DNA from: Schaalia odontolytica
Lineage (GTDB): Bacteria; Actinomycetota; Actinomycetes; Actinomycetales; Actinomycetaceae
Length of the DNA stretch: 64,000 bases
NCBI RefSeq assembly: GCF_002847525.1
Contig: NZ_PKKM01000001.1
Location: 186,001 to 250,000 of the forward strand
Direction: 5' to 3'
Positions 29,886 to 38,927 of this stretch are shown here, in pieces. The position numbers were made by a program, and so were the translations under genes. Under the pieces are notes generated by a model. The model did not search any database. It saw only the letters and a program-made list of their open reading frames with translations, and was not told the DNA's origin. How positions within the stretch are numbered: position 1 is the stretch's first letter; every line of letters begins with the position of its first letter.

Positions 29886-29972
29886 TGCGCGGAGGGGGAC
29901 TTGAACCCCCACCCTCGTAAAATGAGGACTAGCACCTCAAGCTAGCGCGTCTGCCTATTCCGCCACCCGCGC
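29886..29972 (-). tRNA. tRNA-Leu (anticodon GAG)
   Basis: An 87-base class II tRNA. The acceptor stem GCGCGGG pairs with UCCGCGC plus discriminator A; the anticodon arm CUAGC-UUGAGGU-GCUAG gives anticodon GAG; a long variable arm (UCCUCAUUUUACGAGG) and the T-arm GGGGGUUCAAGUCCCCC are present. CCA is not encoded. It reads CUC/CUU leucine codons. Confidence 0.96.
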
Positions 29973-30050
29973 AGGTGAGCGATGCGAACCGTTGCGATCC
30001 GCAAGCGAGTAGAAGCTTAACACGATGTGGGCGACATACGCCAATCGAAA

Positions 30051-30539
30051 CTAGGAGTCTTTTCCGCCGCCGCGCAGACGCGCATCGAGAGTCGCAAAAA
30101 CCTTTGCAATTGCATCGATATCGGCGTCCGTCATGCCGTCCAGAAGGTACTCACTGACGGTCTGCTGATGCAGTTCTGTGGCAGCAAGCACAGTTTCGAT
30201 GCCCTGAGTGGTCAGGCACGCGTCATATCCGCGGCGATCAGTCTCGGAGGGAATGCGCTCCACCCAGCCGTCACGTGACAGGTTCGAGACGAGGTAGGTG
30301 ACACGCGACGGCGAATAGACGACGCGATCAGCCAACTCCCCCATGCGCAGGCGGTGGCCGGGAGCCTCCCAGAGCGCCAAGAGAATGTTGTAGTCAGGCA
30401 TAGAGACGCCGTAGGTGCGCTTGAGGCGCGTCTCGAGAATGCCCTGTAGGCGCCCGGACGCCTCGAAGAAGACTCGCCATGCGGCAGCGCGCGCGCTATT
30501 GGCTTCGACGATTGGTGTCAATCGTACTCGTGATTCCAT
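30051..30539 (-). CDS. MarR-family transcriptional regulator
   Basis: A 162-residue winged-helix regulator. The dimer helix is followed by MPDYNILLALWEAPG, the recognition region RMGELADRVVYSPSRVTYLVSNL and the wing IPSETDRRGYDACLT. It is divergent from the HAD hydrolase gene 88 bp away, so it may control it or itself. ATG 30539 has a GAGGAGGGAG site; an earlier in-frame ATG at 30641 would overlap the divergent gene. Confidence 0.88.
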   Translation of the reverse strand: MESRVRLTPIVEANSARAAAWRVFFEASGRLQGILETRLKRTYGVSMPDYNILLALWEAPGHRLRMGELADRVVYSPSRVTYLVSNLSRDGWVERIPSETDRRGYDACLTTQGIETVLAATELHQQTVSEYLLDGMTDADIDAIAKVFATLDARLRGGGKDS

Positions 30540-30627
30540 GTCTCCCTCCTCGTGGTCGTGTCGGATGCTTCTCTCGGGATAATAGGGCATAGTGACTAAG
30601 AAAGCACCAACAACACGGGGGAGCCAC

Positions 30628-31296
30628 GTGTCTTTATCCATTTCTGTTGTCCTTTTTGACGTAGACGGAACAATTGTTGATTCCGCTCCAGCTGTGATGA
30701 ACGCTTTCCGTGGCGCACTGTCAGACTACGATTTACCGATCCCCGACGATCAGCGCCTTCGCACGTATGTTGGCCCTCCGCTGTGGTATTCCTTCAGCGA
30801 CCTGGGCTACGAGGATGAGCTTCTGGCTAACCTGGTGAGCGGCTATCGCGCCCGATACCACGCTCACTATCTCGATCCCGAGCCCTTCCCCGGCGTCATT
30901 GAATTGCTACACGACCTTCATCGCGCGGGTATTCCGCTGGCGACCGCAACGTCGAAGCAGGCCCCGATGGCGCTTGCGCAGATGGAGCACCTCGGATTAT
31001 CCGAAGTTTTTGACGTGATTGCTGGTGCCACCCCCGATCCCGCATCGAGTAAAGCAACCGTCATTCGCGAGGCTTTGACGCTCTTGGAGGCCCGCGGCGT
31101 CGACACCTCTCACCCCGTGATCATCGGCGATTCGATCTGGGATGTGCGCGGCGCACAAGAAGCCGGAATCCCGGTGATCGGCGTTGGCTGGGGCTACGCA
31201 ACCGAGGATGGCCTCGACGAGGCGGATGCCGTGTGCGAGACGGTCGAGGAGCTGCGTTCCTTCATACTCGATGGGGTGGCAAGGCGCACACGCTAA
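30628..31296 (+). CDS. HAD-superfamily phosphatase (phosphoglycolate phosphatase-like)
   Basis: A 222-residue HAD hydrolase. Motif I FDVDGTIVDS, motif II TATSKQ, motif III Lys region and motif IV IGDSIWDVRGAQ are all present, with an alpha-helical cap between motifs I and II. A phosphatase for small phosphorylated metabolites is likely; the substrate is unknown. Start: GTG at 30628 has GGGGGAG four bases upstream; a GTG at 30592 would add twelve non-family residues. Its stop overlaps the dnaE2 stop tail to tail. Confidence 0.86.
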   Translation: MSLSISVVLFDVDGTIVDSAPAVMNAFRGALSDYDLPIPDDQRLRTYVGPPLWYSFSDLGYEDELLANLVSGYRARYHAHYLDPEPFPGVIELLHDLHRAGIPLATATSKQAPMALAQMEHLGLSEVFDVIAGATPDPASSKATVIREALTLLEARGVDTSHPVIIGDSIWDVRGAQEAGIPVIGVGWGYATEDGLDEADAVCETVEELRSFILDGVARRTR

Positions 31297-34200
31297 CGAA
31301 AATCTCGTGATTTCACCTCGATGGGGAGCGCAACGGGCGTGATCTTGAAGGCCTGAATATTGATCGCGCCGTCTCCCCACTCGAGCGTTCCGCGGACGAG
31401 CAGCGCGTTCGACTCCAGGCACACGCGCCGGAATTTTGTCCACGCACCTACCGACACCGAGACGTTGACGAAACCCGTCTCGTCTTCAAGGGAGAGGAAC
31501 GTGATCCCCCCGCCCGTGTGGGGGCGCTGGCGGTGGGTCACCGCTCCGGCGACGTCGACGATGCGCCCGGCGAGGTGCTGCCCCAGTTCACCGGCGCGCA
31601 GGACAGACTCAGGCAACGAGCCGCGCACGTAGGTGAAAGAGTGTGTCCCCGGGGTTACCCCCGTCGAAGCGACATCTGAGCGCATGCGTTCCACCTCCGA
31701 TAACGGAGGCAGCTCGGGTACGCGGGACCCCACCTCCGTTCCCGGAAGAAACGGCTGCCACTGACCGGCATGAGCGCGTGGCTGCGCGAGCGCCCCGGCT
31801 GCCCATGCTCCCTCGCGCCGCCCGACCCCCAGGCATCCGAGAGCTCCGGCCATCGCAAGCTTTTCCATGTCGGAGGAGCTCACGTGTGCGCGGCGAGCCA
31901 GGTCCGCCTGGCTCATGAACGCTCCCTCGCGCCGGGCTGCGACAATGCGCTCGGCGGCGGCCCCGAGGCCTCGTACCTGCGAGAGACCGATGCGCACCGC
32001 GAGGTCGCTATCGACATCGAGGGGAACGACACCGCGCGTTGGAAGCGACTCCGCGCACCCCTCGAGGTAGGTCTCCCCCGCATCTGTATCCTCCACGCGT
32101 TGCACGCTCGCGTCGACGAGTGAATCGTTGACCGACGGTCCCACGACGCGCACCCCGTGCCTGCGGGCGTCCTGCACGAGGGTTGCAGGAGAGTAGAAGC
32201 CCATTGGCTGCGAAGCCAAAATCGCGGCGTAAAAGTGCTCGGGGGCGTGCACTTTCAGCCAGGAGGACGCGTACACGATGTGCGCGAACGAAAAAGAATG
32301 AGACTCCGGGAATCCGAAGTCTGCGAAGCCCTTGAGCTGCTCAAAAATGCGCTCGCGCGTGGGCGCATCGATCCCCCGTTCCTCCATGCCAGCCATGAGG
32401 TCCCCCTTGAGGGCCTCCATGCGCTCGGGGCTGCGCTTGGCCCCCATTGCACGGCGCAGCTGATCAGCACGCGCGCCGGACAGGCCTGCGGCATCTGTCG
32501 CGATGCGCATGAGCTGTTCCTGAAAGAGTGGCACGCCGAGCGTCTGCCGCAGCGCTGGCTCGAGGAGCGGGTGCAGATAGGTAACTTCCTCGCGACCTGA
32601 TCGGCGCCGCAAATAGGGGTTGACTGAGCGCCCCTGGATTGGGCCCGGGCGGATGAGAGCGACCTCCACGACAATGTCGTAGAAGCAGCGCGGTTTGAGC
32701 CTAGGAAGCGTGTTCATTTGCGCGCGCGACTCCACCTGGAAGACGCCCACCGTGTCAGCCGCACACAGCAAGTCATAGACCCTCGGATCCTCCTCCGGCA
32801 GGGTGTGCAGGCCCAGGGGCTGGCCCTCGCGTCCTTGCACGACTCGTGGCGCCCAGCCACGCAGCTGTGGACGAACGTATCCGTCCTCCTGCGCGTCAGA
32901 TGCTCGCAGCTCGTCGAAGGCGACGCGCAGCGCGGTGAGCATGCCGAGCGACAGCAGGTCGAACTTCACGAGTCCCGCATCCGCGCAGTCCTCCTTATCC
33001 CACTGGAGGACTGTGCGCCCAGGCATAGCTGCCCAGCCAACCGGGCAAATTCGTGACACCGGCTGATCGGTGAGCACCATGCCTCCCGAGTGGATTCCCA
33101 TGTGTCGAGGCAGTCGCGACAGCGCGCGGGCCGCTTCTCTCACAAGTTCGGGGGCCTCTCCCCTGCCCTGAGACCAGGCCGTGGACGTACCTGCGGGGTA
33201 GCCCAGAGCCCGTGCAGCGTCGCGGATTGCCGAGCGCGGGCGATACGTGATGACGTTCGCGACTTGAGCCGCGCGATCCCTCCCAAACGTGTCGTACACG
33301 TACTGGATGACCTCTTCTCGTCGGCAGGCTTCGATGTCGACGTCGATGTCGGGTGGGCCCGAGCGCGCATCCGACAGGAAGCGCTCAAACAAAAGATTGT
33401 GGCGCACCGCGTCCACCGCCGTGATTCCCAGGCAGTAGCACACCGCGGAGTTGGCGGCACTACCCCGCCCCTGGCACAGGATGCCGTTGCGGGCGCAAAA
33501 GTCAACGATGTCTTTGACGATGAGGAAGTAGCCCGCAAAGCCGAGGCGCTCGATAATCCCCAGCTCGTGATCGATCGTCTCCCACGCCCGGGGATGCTGC
33601 GCGCGTGATCCGTAGCGCACGCTCGCACCCTCGTAGGTGCAGTGCGCGAGCCAGCTGTCCGGGGTGTGCCCGTCGGGGACACGGGTCCGGGGTAGGCGCG
33701 GGGCGACGAGGCGTAGGTCGAAAGCGCACGAGGCAGCGACCTCACACGTGTTGTCGAGTGCCTGCGGGTGCGCCCTGTGCAGTCGTGCCATCTCCGTGGG
33801 CGAACGCAAAAAGGCGCGGTGCGCGCCCAGGTGAGCCTCCGCTTCATTCAAGGACGATCCCAAGCGGGTTGCGGTCAAAATGTCGCCGAGTGCCTGCTTC
33901 GAGGGTGAGGACATGCGCGCTCCACTCGTTGCCACCAGGCGAGTTCCGCTCGCGCGCGCAAGTTCCGCGAGCACGTCTCCGACTTCGTCCTCGTCCCCGC
34001 GCGACGCCTGCCATTCGACGAGGACATGGTCGCGCCCAAACGCATCCACGAGGCCGTCGAGGACTCGGCGCGCGGACGGCATACCACCTGCTCGTAGAGC
34101 CCGCATGAGTGGGCCCCGCCTGCCGCCGGTGAGGACGATGAGGTCTCCTCCAGCTTCACTGAGATCAACGAGGCTGTAGCGGGGGTTGCGCTCGCCTGGC

Positions 34201-34580
34201 GCGGAGAGCGCTCGCTTACTCATGGCTCCCACGAGATTCGCGTAGCCGCTGGGGCTGGCCGCCAAAATGGGAAGGCGTATCCCCGGTTCGTCTGCTCCGG
34301 AAGCGAGTCCCCAGCCCGGAGCAGATGAGCCGGGAACAAATGTTCCACAAGCATTCGATGCGAGCGTCAGCTCGGCCCCGTAGACAATGGGCAGGCCAGC
34401 TTCGCGGGCGGCCATGGTCGTCTGGACCGTCGAGAACATGCCGTCAACGTCGAGAATAGCGAGAGCATCGAGTCCCAGGCGCGCAGCTTCTTCCACCATC
34501 CGCGCGGGTTCATCGGTCCCGTCCAGGAAAGTGAAAGCGCTGTGCGCGTGCAATTCTGCGTAGCGTCGTTCCGTGGTCAC
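31293..34580 (-). CDS. dnaE2: Error-prone DNA polymerase III alpha subunit DnaE2 (ImuC)
   Basis: A 1095-residue C-family polymerase, the catalytic part of the ImuA'/ImuB/DnaE2 mutasome that copies damaged DNA. The PHP domain begins ELHAHSAFTFLDGTDEPA; the palm holds CQGRGSAANSAVCYCLG and GPPDIDVDIEACRRE with the catalytic aspartates; later come FPESHSFSFAHIVYASSW and a C-terminal OB region (ITFLSLEDETGFVNVSVS). The length fits DnaE2. Start: GTG 34580, six bases after TATAAT, which abuts a LexA box, so it is SOS-inducible and apparently leaderless. Its imu partners are 4 kb away. Confidence 0.95.
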   Translation of the reverse strand: MTTERRYAELHAHSAFTFLDGTDEPARMVEEAARLGLDALAILDVDGMFSTVQTTMAAREAGLPIVYGAELTLASNACGTFVPGSSAPGWGLASGADEPGIRLPILAASPSGYANLVGAMSKRALSAPGERNPRYSLVDLSEAGGDLIVLTGGRRGPLMRALRAGGMPSARRVLDGLVDAFGRDHVLVEWQASRGDEDEVGDVLAELARASGTRLVATSGARMSSPSKQALGDILTATRLGSSLNEAEAHLGAHRAFLRSPTEMARLHRAHPQALDNTCEVAASCAFDLRLVAPRLPRTRVPDGHTPDSWLAHCTYEGASVRYGSRAQHPRAWETIDHELGIIERLGFAGYFLIVKDIVDFCARNGILCQGRGSAANSAVCYCLGITAVDAVRHNLLFERFLSDARSGPPDIDVDIEACRREEVIQYVYDTFGRDRAAQVANVITYRPRSAIRDAARALGYPAGTSTAWSQGRGEAPELVREAARALSRLPRHMGIHSGGMVLTDQPVSRICPVGWAAMPGRTVLQWDKEDCADAGLVKFDLLSLGMLTALRVAFDELRASDAQEDGYVRPQLRGWAPRVVQGREGQPLGLHTLPEEDPRVYDLLCAADTVGVFQVESRAQMNTLPRLKPRCFYDIVVEVALIRPGPIQGRSVNPYLRRRSGREEVTYLHPLLEPALRQTLGVPLFQEQLMRIATDAAGLSGARADQLRRAMGAKRSPERMEALKGDLMAGMEERGIDAPTRERIFEQLKGFADFGFPESHSFSFAHIVYASSWLKVHAPEHFYAAILASQPMGFYSPATLVQDARRHGVRVVGPSVNDSLVDASVQRVEDTDAGETYLEGCAESLPTRGVVPLDVDSDLAVRIGLSQVRGLGAAAERIVAARREGAFMSQADLARRAHVSSSDMEKLAMAGALGCLGVGRREGAWAAGALAQPRAHAGQWQPFLPGTEVGSRVPELPPLSEVERMRSDVASTGVTPGTHSFTYVRGSLPESVLRAGELGQHLAGRIVDVAGAVTHRQRPHTGGGITFLSLEDETGFVNVSVSVGAWTKFRRVCLESNALLVRGTLEWGDGAINIQAFKITPVALPIEVKSRDFR

Positions 34581-34586
34581 CCATAC

Positions 34587-34608
34587 ATTATATCGAACAT
34601 GTGTTCGA
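34587..34608 (-). promoter_or_regulatory. dnaE2 promoter: LexA (SOS) box with adjoining TATAAT
   Basis: TCGAACACATGTTCGA (34593-34608) is a perfect 16-bp palindrome matching the actinobacterial LexA box. TATAAT (34587-34592) follows immediately, six bases before the GTG start. LexA bound here would block the -10 region. Confidence 0.9.
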
Positions 34609-34695
34609 TTGATTTGTCGGTGACGATTCAGGCTGACAGAGCCAGGTGCATCGAGCGGGCTCCTGTCGCAGACGCACAAGCCGTATGCTGGAGGC

Positions 34696-35760
34696 ATGGA
34701 CTCCATGCTCGCAGCGTCGCTCCGTTCCCCTGGCGATCTGGTCGTCGACACACGCCCCGTCCCGACACTTGGCCCCCGCGATGTTCTTCTCGCGGTGGAA
34801 GCGACGACCCTATGCGGCACGGACCTGCGCATCGCGACGGGACAGAAGACCAACGGCGTCACCCCCGGAGTCGTTCTCGGCCACGAAATTGCTGCTCGCG
34901 TCTGGCGCATCGGAGACGAACTCACTGCAGGCGTTGACGTTCCCGCTCCGGGCACGCAGGTCGGACTCGCTCCGGAGATTGCCTGCGGGCGCTGCGAACC
35001 GTGCACGAGTGGGCGCTCCAACGTGTGCGCAAACATGCGCCTGTTCGGAACTGGGGTGGATGGAGGCCTCGCCGACCTCGTCCTCATCCCCGAAGAAGCG
35101 CTCGCGTGCATTACCCCCGTCGCTGGTGAGATCACCCCACCTCACCTTGCGCTCGCGGAGCCGCTCTCGTGCTGCCTGCGCGCAACAAGAAGACTGCCCA
35201 TCGAATCCGACTCCCGCGTACTTGTTCTGGGAACGGGACCGATCGGACTCATCCACTGCGCGCTCGCGGTTTCTGTCGGCGCACGCGTCATGGCGTGCGG
35301 ACGGCAGGCACGCCTCGAACCCGCGCGAGCGATGGGAGCCGAGTTGACGACCAGCGCCCAAGGCGAGGATCTTGTGCGTGAGGTCCTGACGTGGACTGAC
35401 GGTGTTGGAGCAGACGTCGTCATCATCGCAGTCGGAGCCCCAGACCTCGTCCCCATTGCCGCTCAATGCGCGCGCATCAGCGGCCACATTTCTTTCTTCG
35501 CCGGCTTCCCCGCGGGAGCGATGACTCAGATCGACCCAAACCTCGTGCACTACCGGGAGCTGACCATCAGCGGCAGTGCGAACGCGACCCTTGACGACTA
35601 CGCGGCGGCCGTCGAAGCGCTCTCGAGCGGACGCATTGACCTGTCGCCACTCATCACACACGAGTATGAGCTGTCCGACGTCAGCGACGCCCTCGACGCC
35701 GTGCGCACACGCGCCGGCCTGAAGGTCGCCGTGCGCCCGAAAGGCTTCGCCGCCCTTTAG
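34696..35760 (+). CDS. Zinc-dependent medium-chain alcohol/polyol dehydrogenase
   Basis: A 354-residue MDR-family dehydrogenase. Catalytic zinc ligands lie in TLCGTDLR and VVLGHEIAARV; the structural zinc cysteines in ACGRCEPCTSGRSNVC; the NAD-binding motif VLGTGPIGLIHCALAV near residue 180. It resembles sorbitol/threonine dehydrogenase-type enzymes; the substrate is unknown. It is read opposite to dnaE2 from the other side of the SOS box, 88 bp from the LexA site. TATGCT six bases before ATG suggests a leaderless start; ATG 34705 with GGAGG at ten bases is an alternative. Confidence 0.88.
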   Translation: MDSMLAASLRSPGDLVVDTRPVPTLGPRDVLLAVEATTLCGTDLRIATGQKTNGVTPGVVLGHEIAARVWRIGDELTAGVDVPAPGTQVGLAPEIACGRCEPCTSGRSNVCANMRLFGTGVDGGLADLVLIPEEALACITPVAGEITPPHLALAEPLSCCLRATRRLPIESDSRVLVLGTGPIGLIHCALAVSVGARVMACGRQARLEPARAMGAELTTSAQGEDLVREVLTWTDGVGADVVIIAVGAPDLVPIAAQCARISGHISFFAGFPAGAMTQIDPNLVHYRELTISGSANATLDDYAAAVEALSSGRIDLSPLITHEYELSDVSDALDAVRTRAGLKVAVRPKGFAAL

Positions 35761-38700
35761 TCGAGGAGCCCGCGCAGGTCCGCCTCACTCAGGCGAGCGC
35801 CCGTTCCGGTCCCGTTCATCACCGAAGAAATGAGCTGGCGCTTGCGATCCTGAAGTTCCACGACCTTCGCCTCGATCGTGTCAGTCGCAACCATTCGATA
35901 GACATTGACCTTCTTGGTCTGACCGATGCGGTGCGCGCGATCAATCGCCTGCTCCTCGGCGGCAGGATTCCACCAAGGATCCATGACGTAGACGTAGTCC
36001 GCCTCGGTGAGGGTCAATCCGGAGCCGCCAGCCTTCAGTGAGATGAGAAATACTTGGGCATCGCCCGAGCGGAACTTTTCGATGACCTCAGCGCGACCAC
36101 GCGTCGACCCATCGAGCTGCACGACGGATATTCCACGGCGCTCAAGCATGTGCCGGATGCGTTCCAGGAACGAGGTGAACTGGCTGAACACCAGCGCCTG
36201 ATGCCCGAGAGGCACGATCTCGTCCAGCCGATCCGCCAGGTACTCAATTTTTGCCGACCCCACGTGCGCGTACGACTCCTCGACGAGAGCCGGATCGAGC
36301 GCAAGCTGACGCAGCCTCGTAATCGACGCGAGCACACTCATTCGGTTCGCATCCACGTCGCGTAGCAGATCGAGAATCCGCGCCCGCTCGCGGGCCAGGT
36401 ACTGATCGTAGATATGGCGGTGTTCCTTACCCAAATCGACGCGCACAATGTCGACGATCTTGTCGGGCAGATCCGGAGCGACCTCCTCCTTCGTGCGTCG
36501 CAGGACGAAGGGCGCGACGTACGCCGTCAGACGCCCGAGCATCGCCGGGTCCGCGCCGTTTTCGATAGGCCTGCGCACCTGCTGCTGGAACGTTTCCCAC
36601 GGGGGCAGGAGGCCTGGGCACGTTAAGGAAAGCAACGACCACAGGTCTCCCAGCGAGTTTTCGATGGGGGTGCCGGACACCGCCAACTTCCAGGGCGACT
36701 CAAGATCGCGAAGCGCACGGTAGGTCGCAGTGCGAGGGTTTTTTACCGCTTGCGCTTCATCGATGACGACTCCGCCGAGGCGCACCTGGTTCCACTGCTC
36801 CGCCTCCAGGCGGGCGAGCGTGTAGGAGGTGACGACGATATCCGCATCGGTCAGCTCCTCTGTAATCGTCGTGCCTCGGCGCGAGGCGGTTTCCGTCACT
36901 GCGCGCACGCGTAGGTGCGGTGTGAAGGTACGCGCCTGGTCTATCCACACGCCGACGACGGAGGTCGGCGCCACGACGAGAACCGGGGAGGGATCACCGG
37001 CGGGTGCATGCGCTCGCAGCGCTGCCACAGCCGACAGGATCTGAACGGTTTTACCCAGGCCCATGTCATCAGCCAAAATTCCACCGATGCCACCGGACAG
37101 GCGAGCCGTCAACCACGCGTGCCCACGGCGCTGATACGGGCGCAGGATCGAACTCAGCGACGGCACCGGCGGCACACCTTTATCCGCGGAGCCGTCGCCC
37201 AGCGGGGCAATCCGCCTCCTCCACGCGTCGCTGATACTCACGTGGTCGGATGCGCTCGCGAATAGATCGACGATGCCGACCTGCATCGGCGTGAGCCTGA
37301 ACCCCTCGCCGTCCCACCCCGCCAGAGTGCGCGCCTCTTCCAGCAACGTCGCCAAGGATCGAATACGTTCGCCGTCAAGGCGTACCCACGTTCCCTCGAC
37401 CTCGACATACTCCTGCCCGCCTACGATCGCTTCGAGCGCATCGCGCACGCTGATCGTGACGGCACCGAGGCGCAGGCGCACGTTGAGGTCAAACCAGTCG
37501 CGTTCGGCCGGATCAACGCTCACATCGACATCGAATCCGTCTTCTCGCACGTCGATGGCACGCACATCCTCCGCTACGTCCCACACGAGGCCATCAATGC
37601 CCTCGGAATCGACAACCGCTTCCAAGAAGGCAGGAATACGCCACGGAGACAGCCTCCCGGTCGTCGGAGGCGCGGTCCACAGGGCGGAGTCCAACCCGCG
37701 TCCCCACAACTCGACGCGCCCCACGATCTCTGCCACGGCCTCGTCGTCCGCGCAGTGGGCGACAGGAGTGCGCGAGCGCGACTCACCCTGACGATACTCG
37801 GCCCACCAGCGCACAACGACAGATTCACCGTCGCGTCGCACTGTGCCCACGAGGGACACGTCCGGGCGAGCCTGAGCGTCAAAACTGCCATCGGAGGACG
37901 CCATCGAAAAACGCCTGAGGAGGGCGGGCAGCCACGTGCCACGAAACTGCGCGACATCAGCGGCAGGAATATGCAGGCCTCGATCGAGAGGAAAGCCGTC
38001 GAGCGTTCCCACCCCCTCAATACGCGCGATTGCGCGCCCTCCATCCAGCAACAGCACACTCGCATCGCGGTCGATGCGCGGCCTCGTGATCACCTCGTCT
38101 CCGTTACGCGCGACGACTCTGACGTCGAGGCCGTCGTCACCGGAGCGCACATCAATGTCCGCGTCCCACGTTGCGTGCGAGAGCACCACCTTCTCATCGG
38201 CCTCAGGTGAGGCGTAGAGCTCAACCCCGGCGCGCACCAGGCGTGCCAGCCACGCGTAGGCATGCTCACCCAGCGAACTGAGCGTCACCTCCGTGCGCGA
38301 GTGCCACGAACGCGATTCACGCGACAGGCGGTAGCCCTCACGCATGAGAGAGACGTGCGTGGGATCTAGCCCATCTGTTACCGACGCCCACTGCGTGGCC
38401 GTCAGATCGAGCCACGAAGCCCTCTTCGTCGTCCACCCGGATGAGGAGCTTCGGCGCAGCGGGATGAGAGACGGCTCGACCCCGGGATCATGCGCATCGA
38501 CGACGAGGGCCAACGGCTCGCCCAGGCGGTCCCGGTCGGAGCCCAGCATCTGCTCGAGGACGCGACTCCACTCAGGCACCGAGCGCTGCTTGTCGCGGGC
38601 ATCTTCGCGTCCGACGATGAGCGTCGCGACCGTATGGGGACAGTCACTGCGCAGCGGGCATGCACACGCGAGGGATGGACGCACAGCGCCCTGTGCGACG

Positions 38701-38888
38701 CGCACGCGATAGGTCAGCCCGGCTTCCTTCACGCGCGCTTCAGCCTGTTCCCCATCCTCGCTCCAGGAGAATTCACGCACCGCGCCACTGCGCGCTAAAC
38801 GCAGGCCGTTCGCCCACGCCGCCGGGCCAACGAGGGCCATCATGTCATCATCCGACAGTGAGGCCAGCGTGTGCGACAGAGATACCAT
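35757..38888 (-). CDS. SNF2-family DEAD/DEAH helicase with SWIM zinc finger
   Basis: A 1043-residue Swi2/Snf2 ATPase. A SWIM finger (CACPLRSDCPH, CxCx5CxH) lies at residues ~74-84; the long middle region is bacterial-SNF2 specific; then ILADDMGLGKTVQIL (Walker A), VVIDEAQAVKN (DEAQ box), and in the second lobe VFSQFTSFLERI, GGSGLTLTEADYV and MDPWWNPAAEEQAIDRAHR. Such enzymes remodel DNA-protein complexes such as stalled RNA polymerase. The ATG at 38888 sits six bases after TAGACT (leaderless). It lies between two SOS genes, but I see no LexA box of its own. Confidence 0.92.
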   Translation of the reverse strand: MVSLSHTLASLSDDDMMALVGPAAWANGLRLARSGAVREFSWSEDGEQAEARVKEAGLTYRVRVAQGAVRPSLACACPLRSDCPHTVATLIVGREDARDKQRSVPEWSRVLEQMLGSDRDRLGEPLALVVDAHDPGVEPSLIPLRRSSSSGWTTKRASWLDLTATQWASVTDGLDPTHVSLMREGYRLSRESRSWHSRTEVTLSSLGEHAYAWLARLVRAGVELYASPEADEKVVLSHATWDADIDVRSGDDGLDVRVVARNGDEVITRPRIDRDASVLLLDGGRAIARIEGVGTLDGFPLDRGLHIPAADVAQFRGTWLPALLRRFSMASSDGSFDAQARPDVSLVGTVRRDGESVVVRWWAEYRQGESRSRTPVAHCADDEAVAEIVGRVELWGRGLDSALWTAPPTTGRLSPWRIPAFLEAVVDSEGIDGLVWDVAEDVRAIDVREDGFDVDVSVDPAERDWFDLNVRLRLGAVTISVRDALEAIVGGQEYVEVEGTWVRLDGERIRSLATLLEEARTLAGWDGEGFRLTPMQVGIVDLFASASDHVSISDAWRRRIAPLGDGSADKGVPPVPSLSSILRPYQRRGHAWLTARLSGGIGGILADDMGLGKTVQILSAVAALRAHAPAGDPSPVLVVAPTSVVGVWIDQARTFTPHLRVRAVTETASRRGTTITEELTDADIVVTSYTLARLEAEQWNQVRLGGVVIDEAQAVKNPRTATYRALRDLESPWKLAVSGTPIENSLGDLWSLLSLTCPGLLPPWETFQQQVRRPIENGADPAMLGRLTAYVAPFVLRRTKEEVAPDLPDKIVDIVRVDLGKEHRHIYDQYLARERARILDLLRDVDANRMSVLASITRLRQLALDPALVEESYAHVGSAKIEYLADRLDEIVPLGHQALVFSQFTSFLERIRHMLERRGISVVQLDGSTRGRAEVIEKFRSGDAQVFLISLKAGGSGLTLTEADYVYVMDPWWNPAAEEQAIDRAHRIGQTKKVNVYRMVATDTIEAKVVELQDRKRQLISSVMNGTGTGARLSEADLRGLLD

Positions 38889-38894
38889 CCTTTC

Positions 38895-38900
38895 AGTCTA
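38895..38900 (-). promoter_or_regulatory. -10 element of a probable leaderless SNF2 transcript
   Basis: TAGACT, then GAAAGG and ATG: a six-base gap, as at dnaE2. The GAAAGG could act as a ribosome-binding site only if the spacing were zero. Confidence 0.45.
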
Positions 38901-38927
38901 CGGCACCCACCCATCCCCAGCACCGGC

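Noticed and set aside
30592..30627. An upstream GTG start for the HAD phosphatase
   Set aside because: It adds twelve residues not typical of the family, while GTG 30628 has a good GGGGGAG site.
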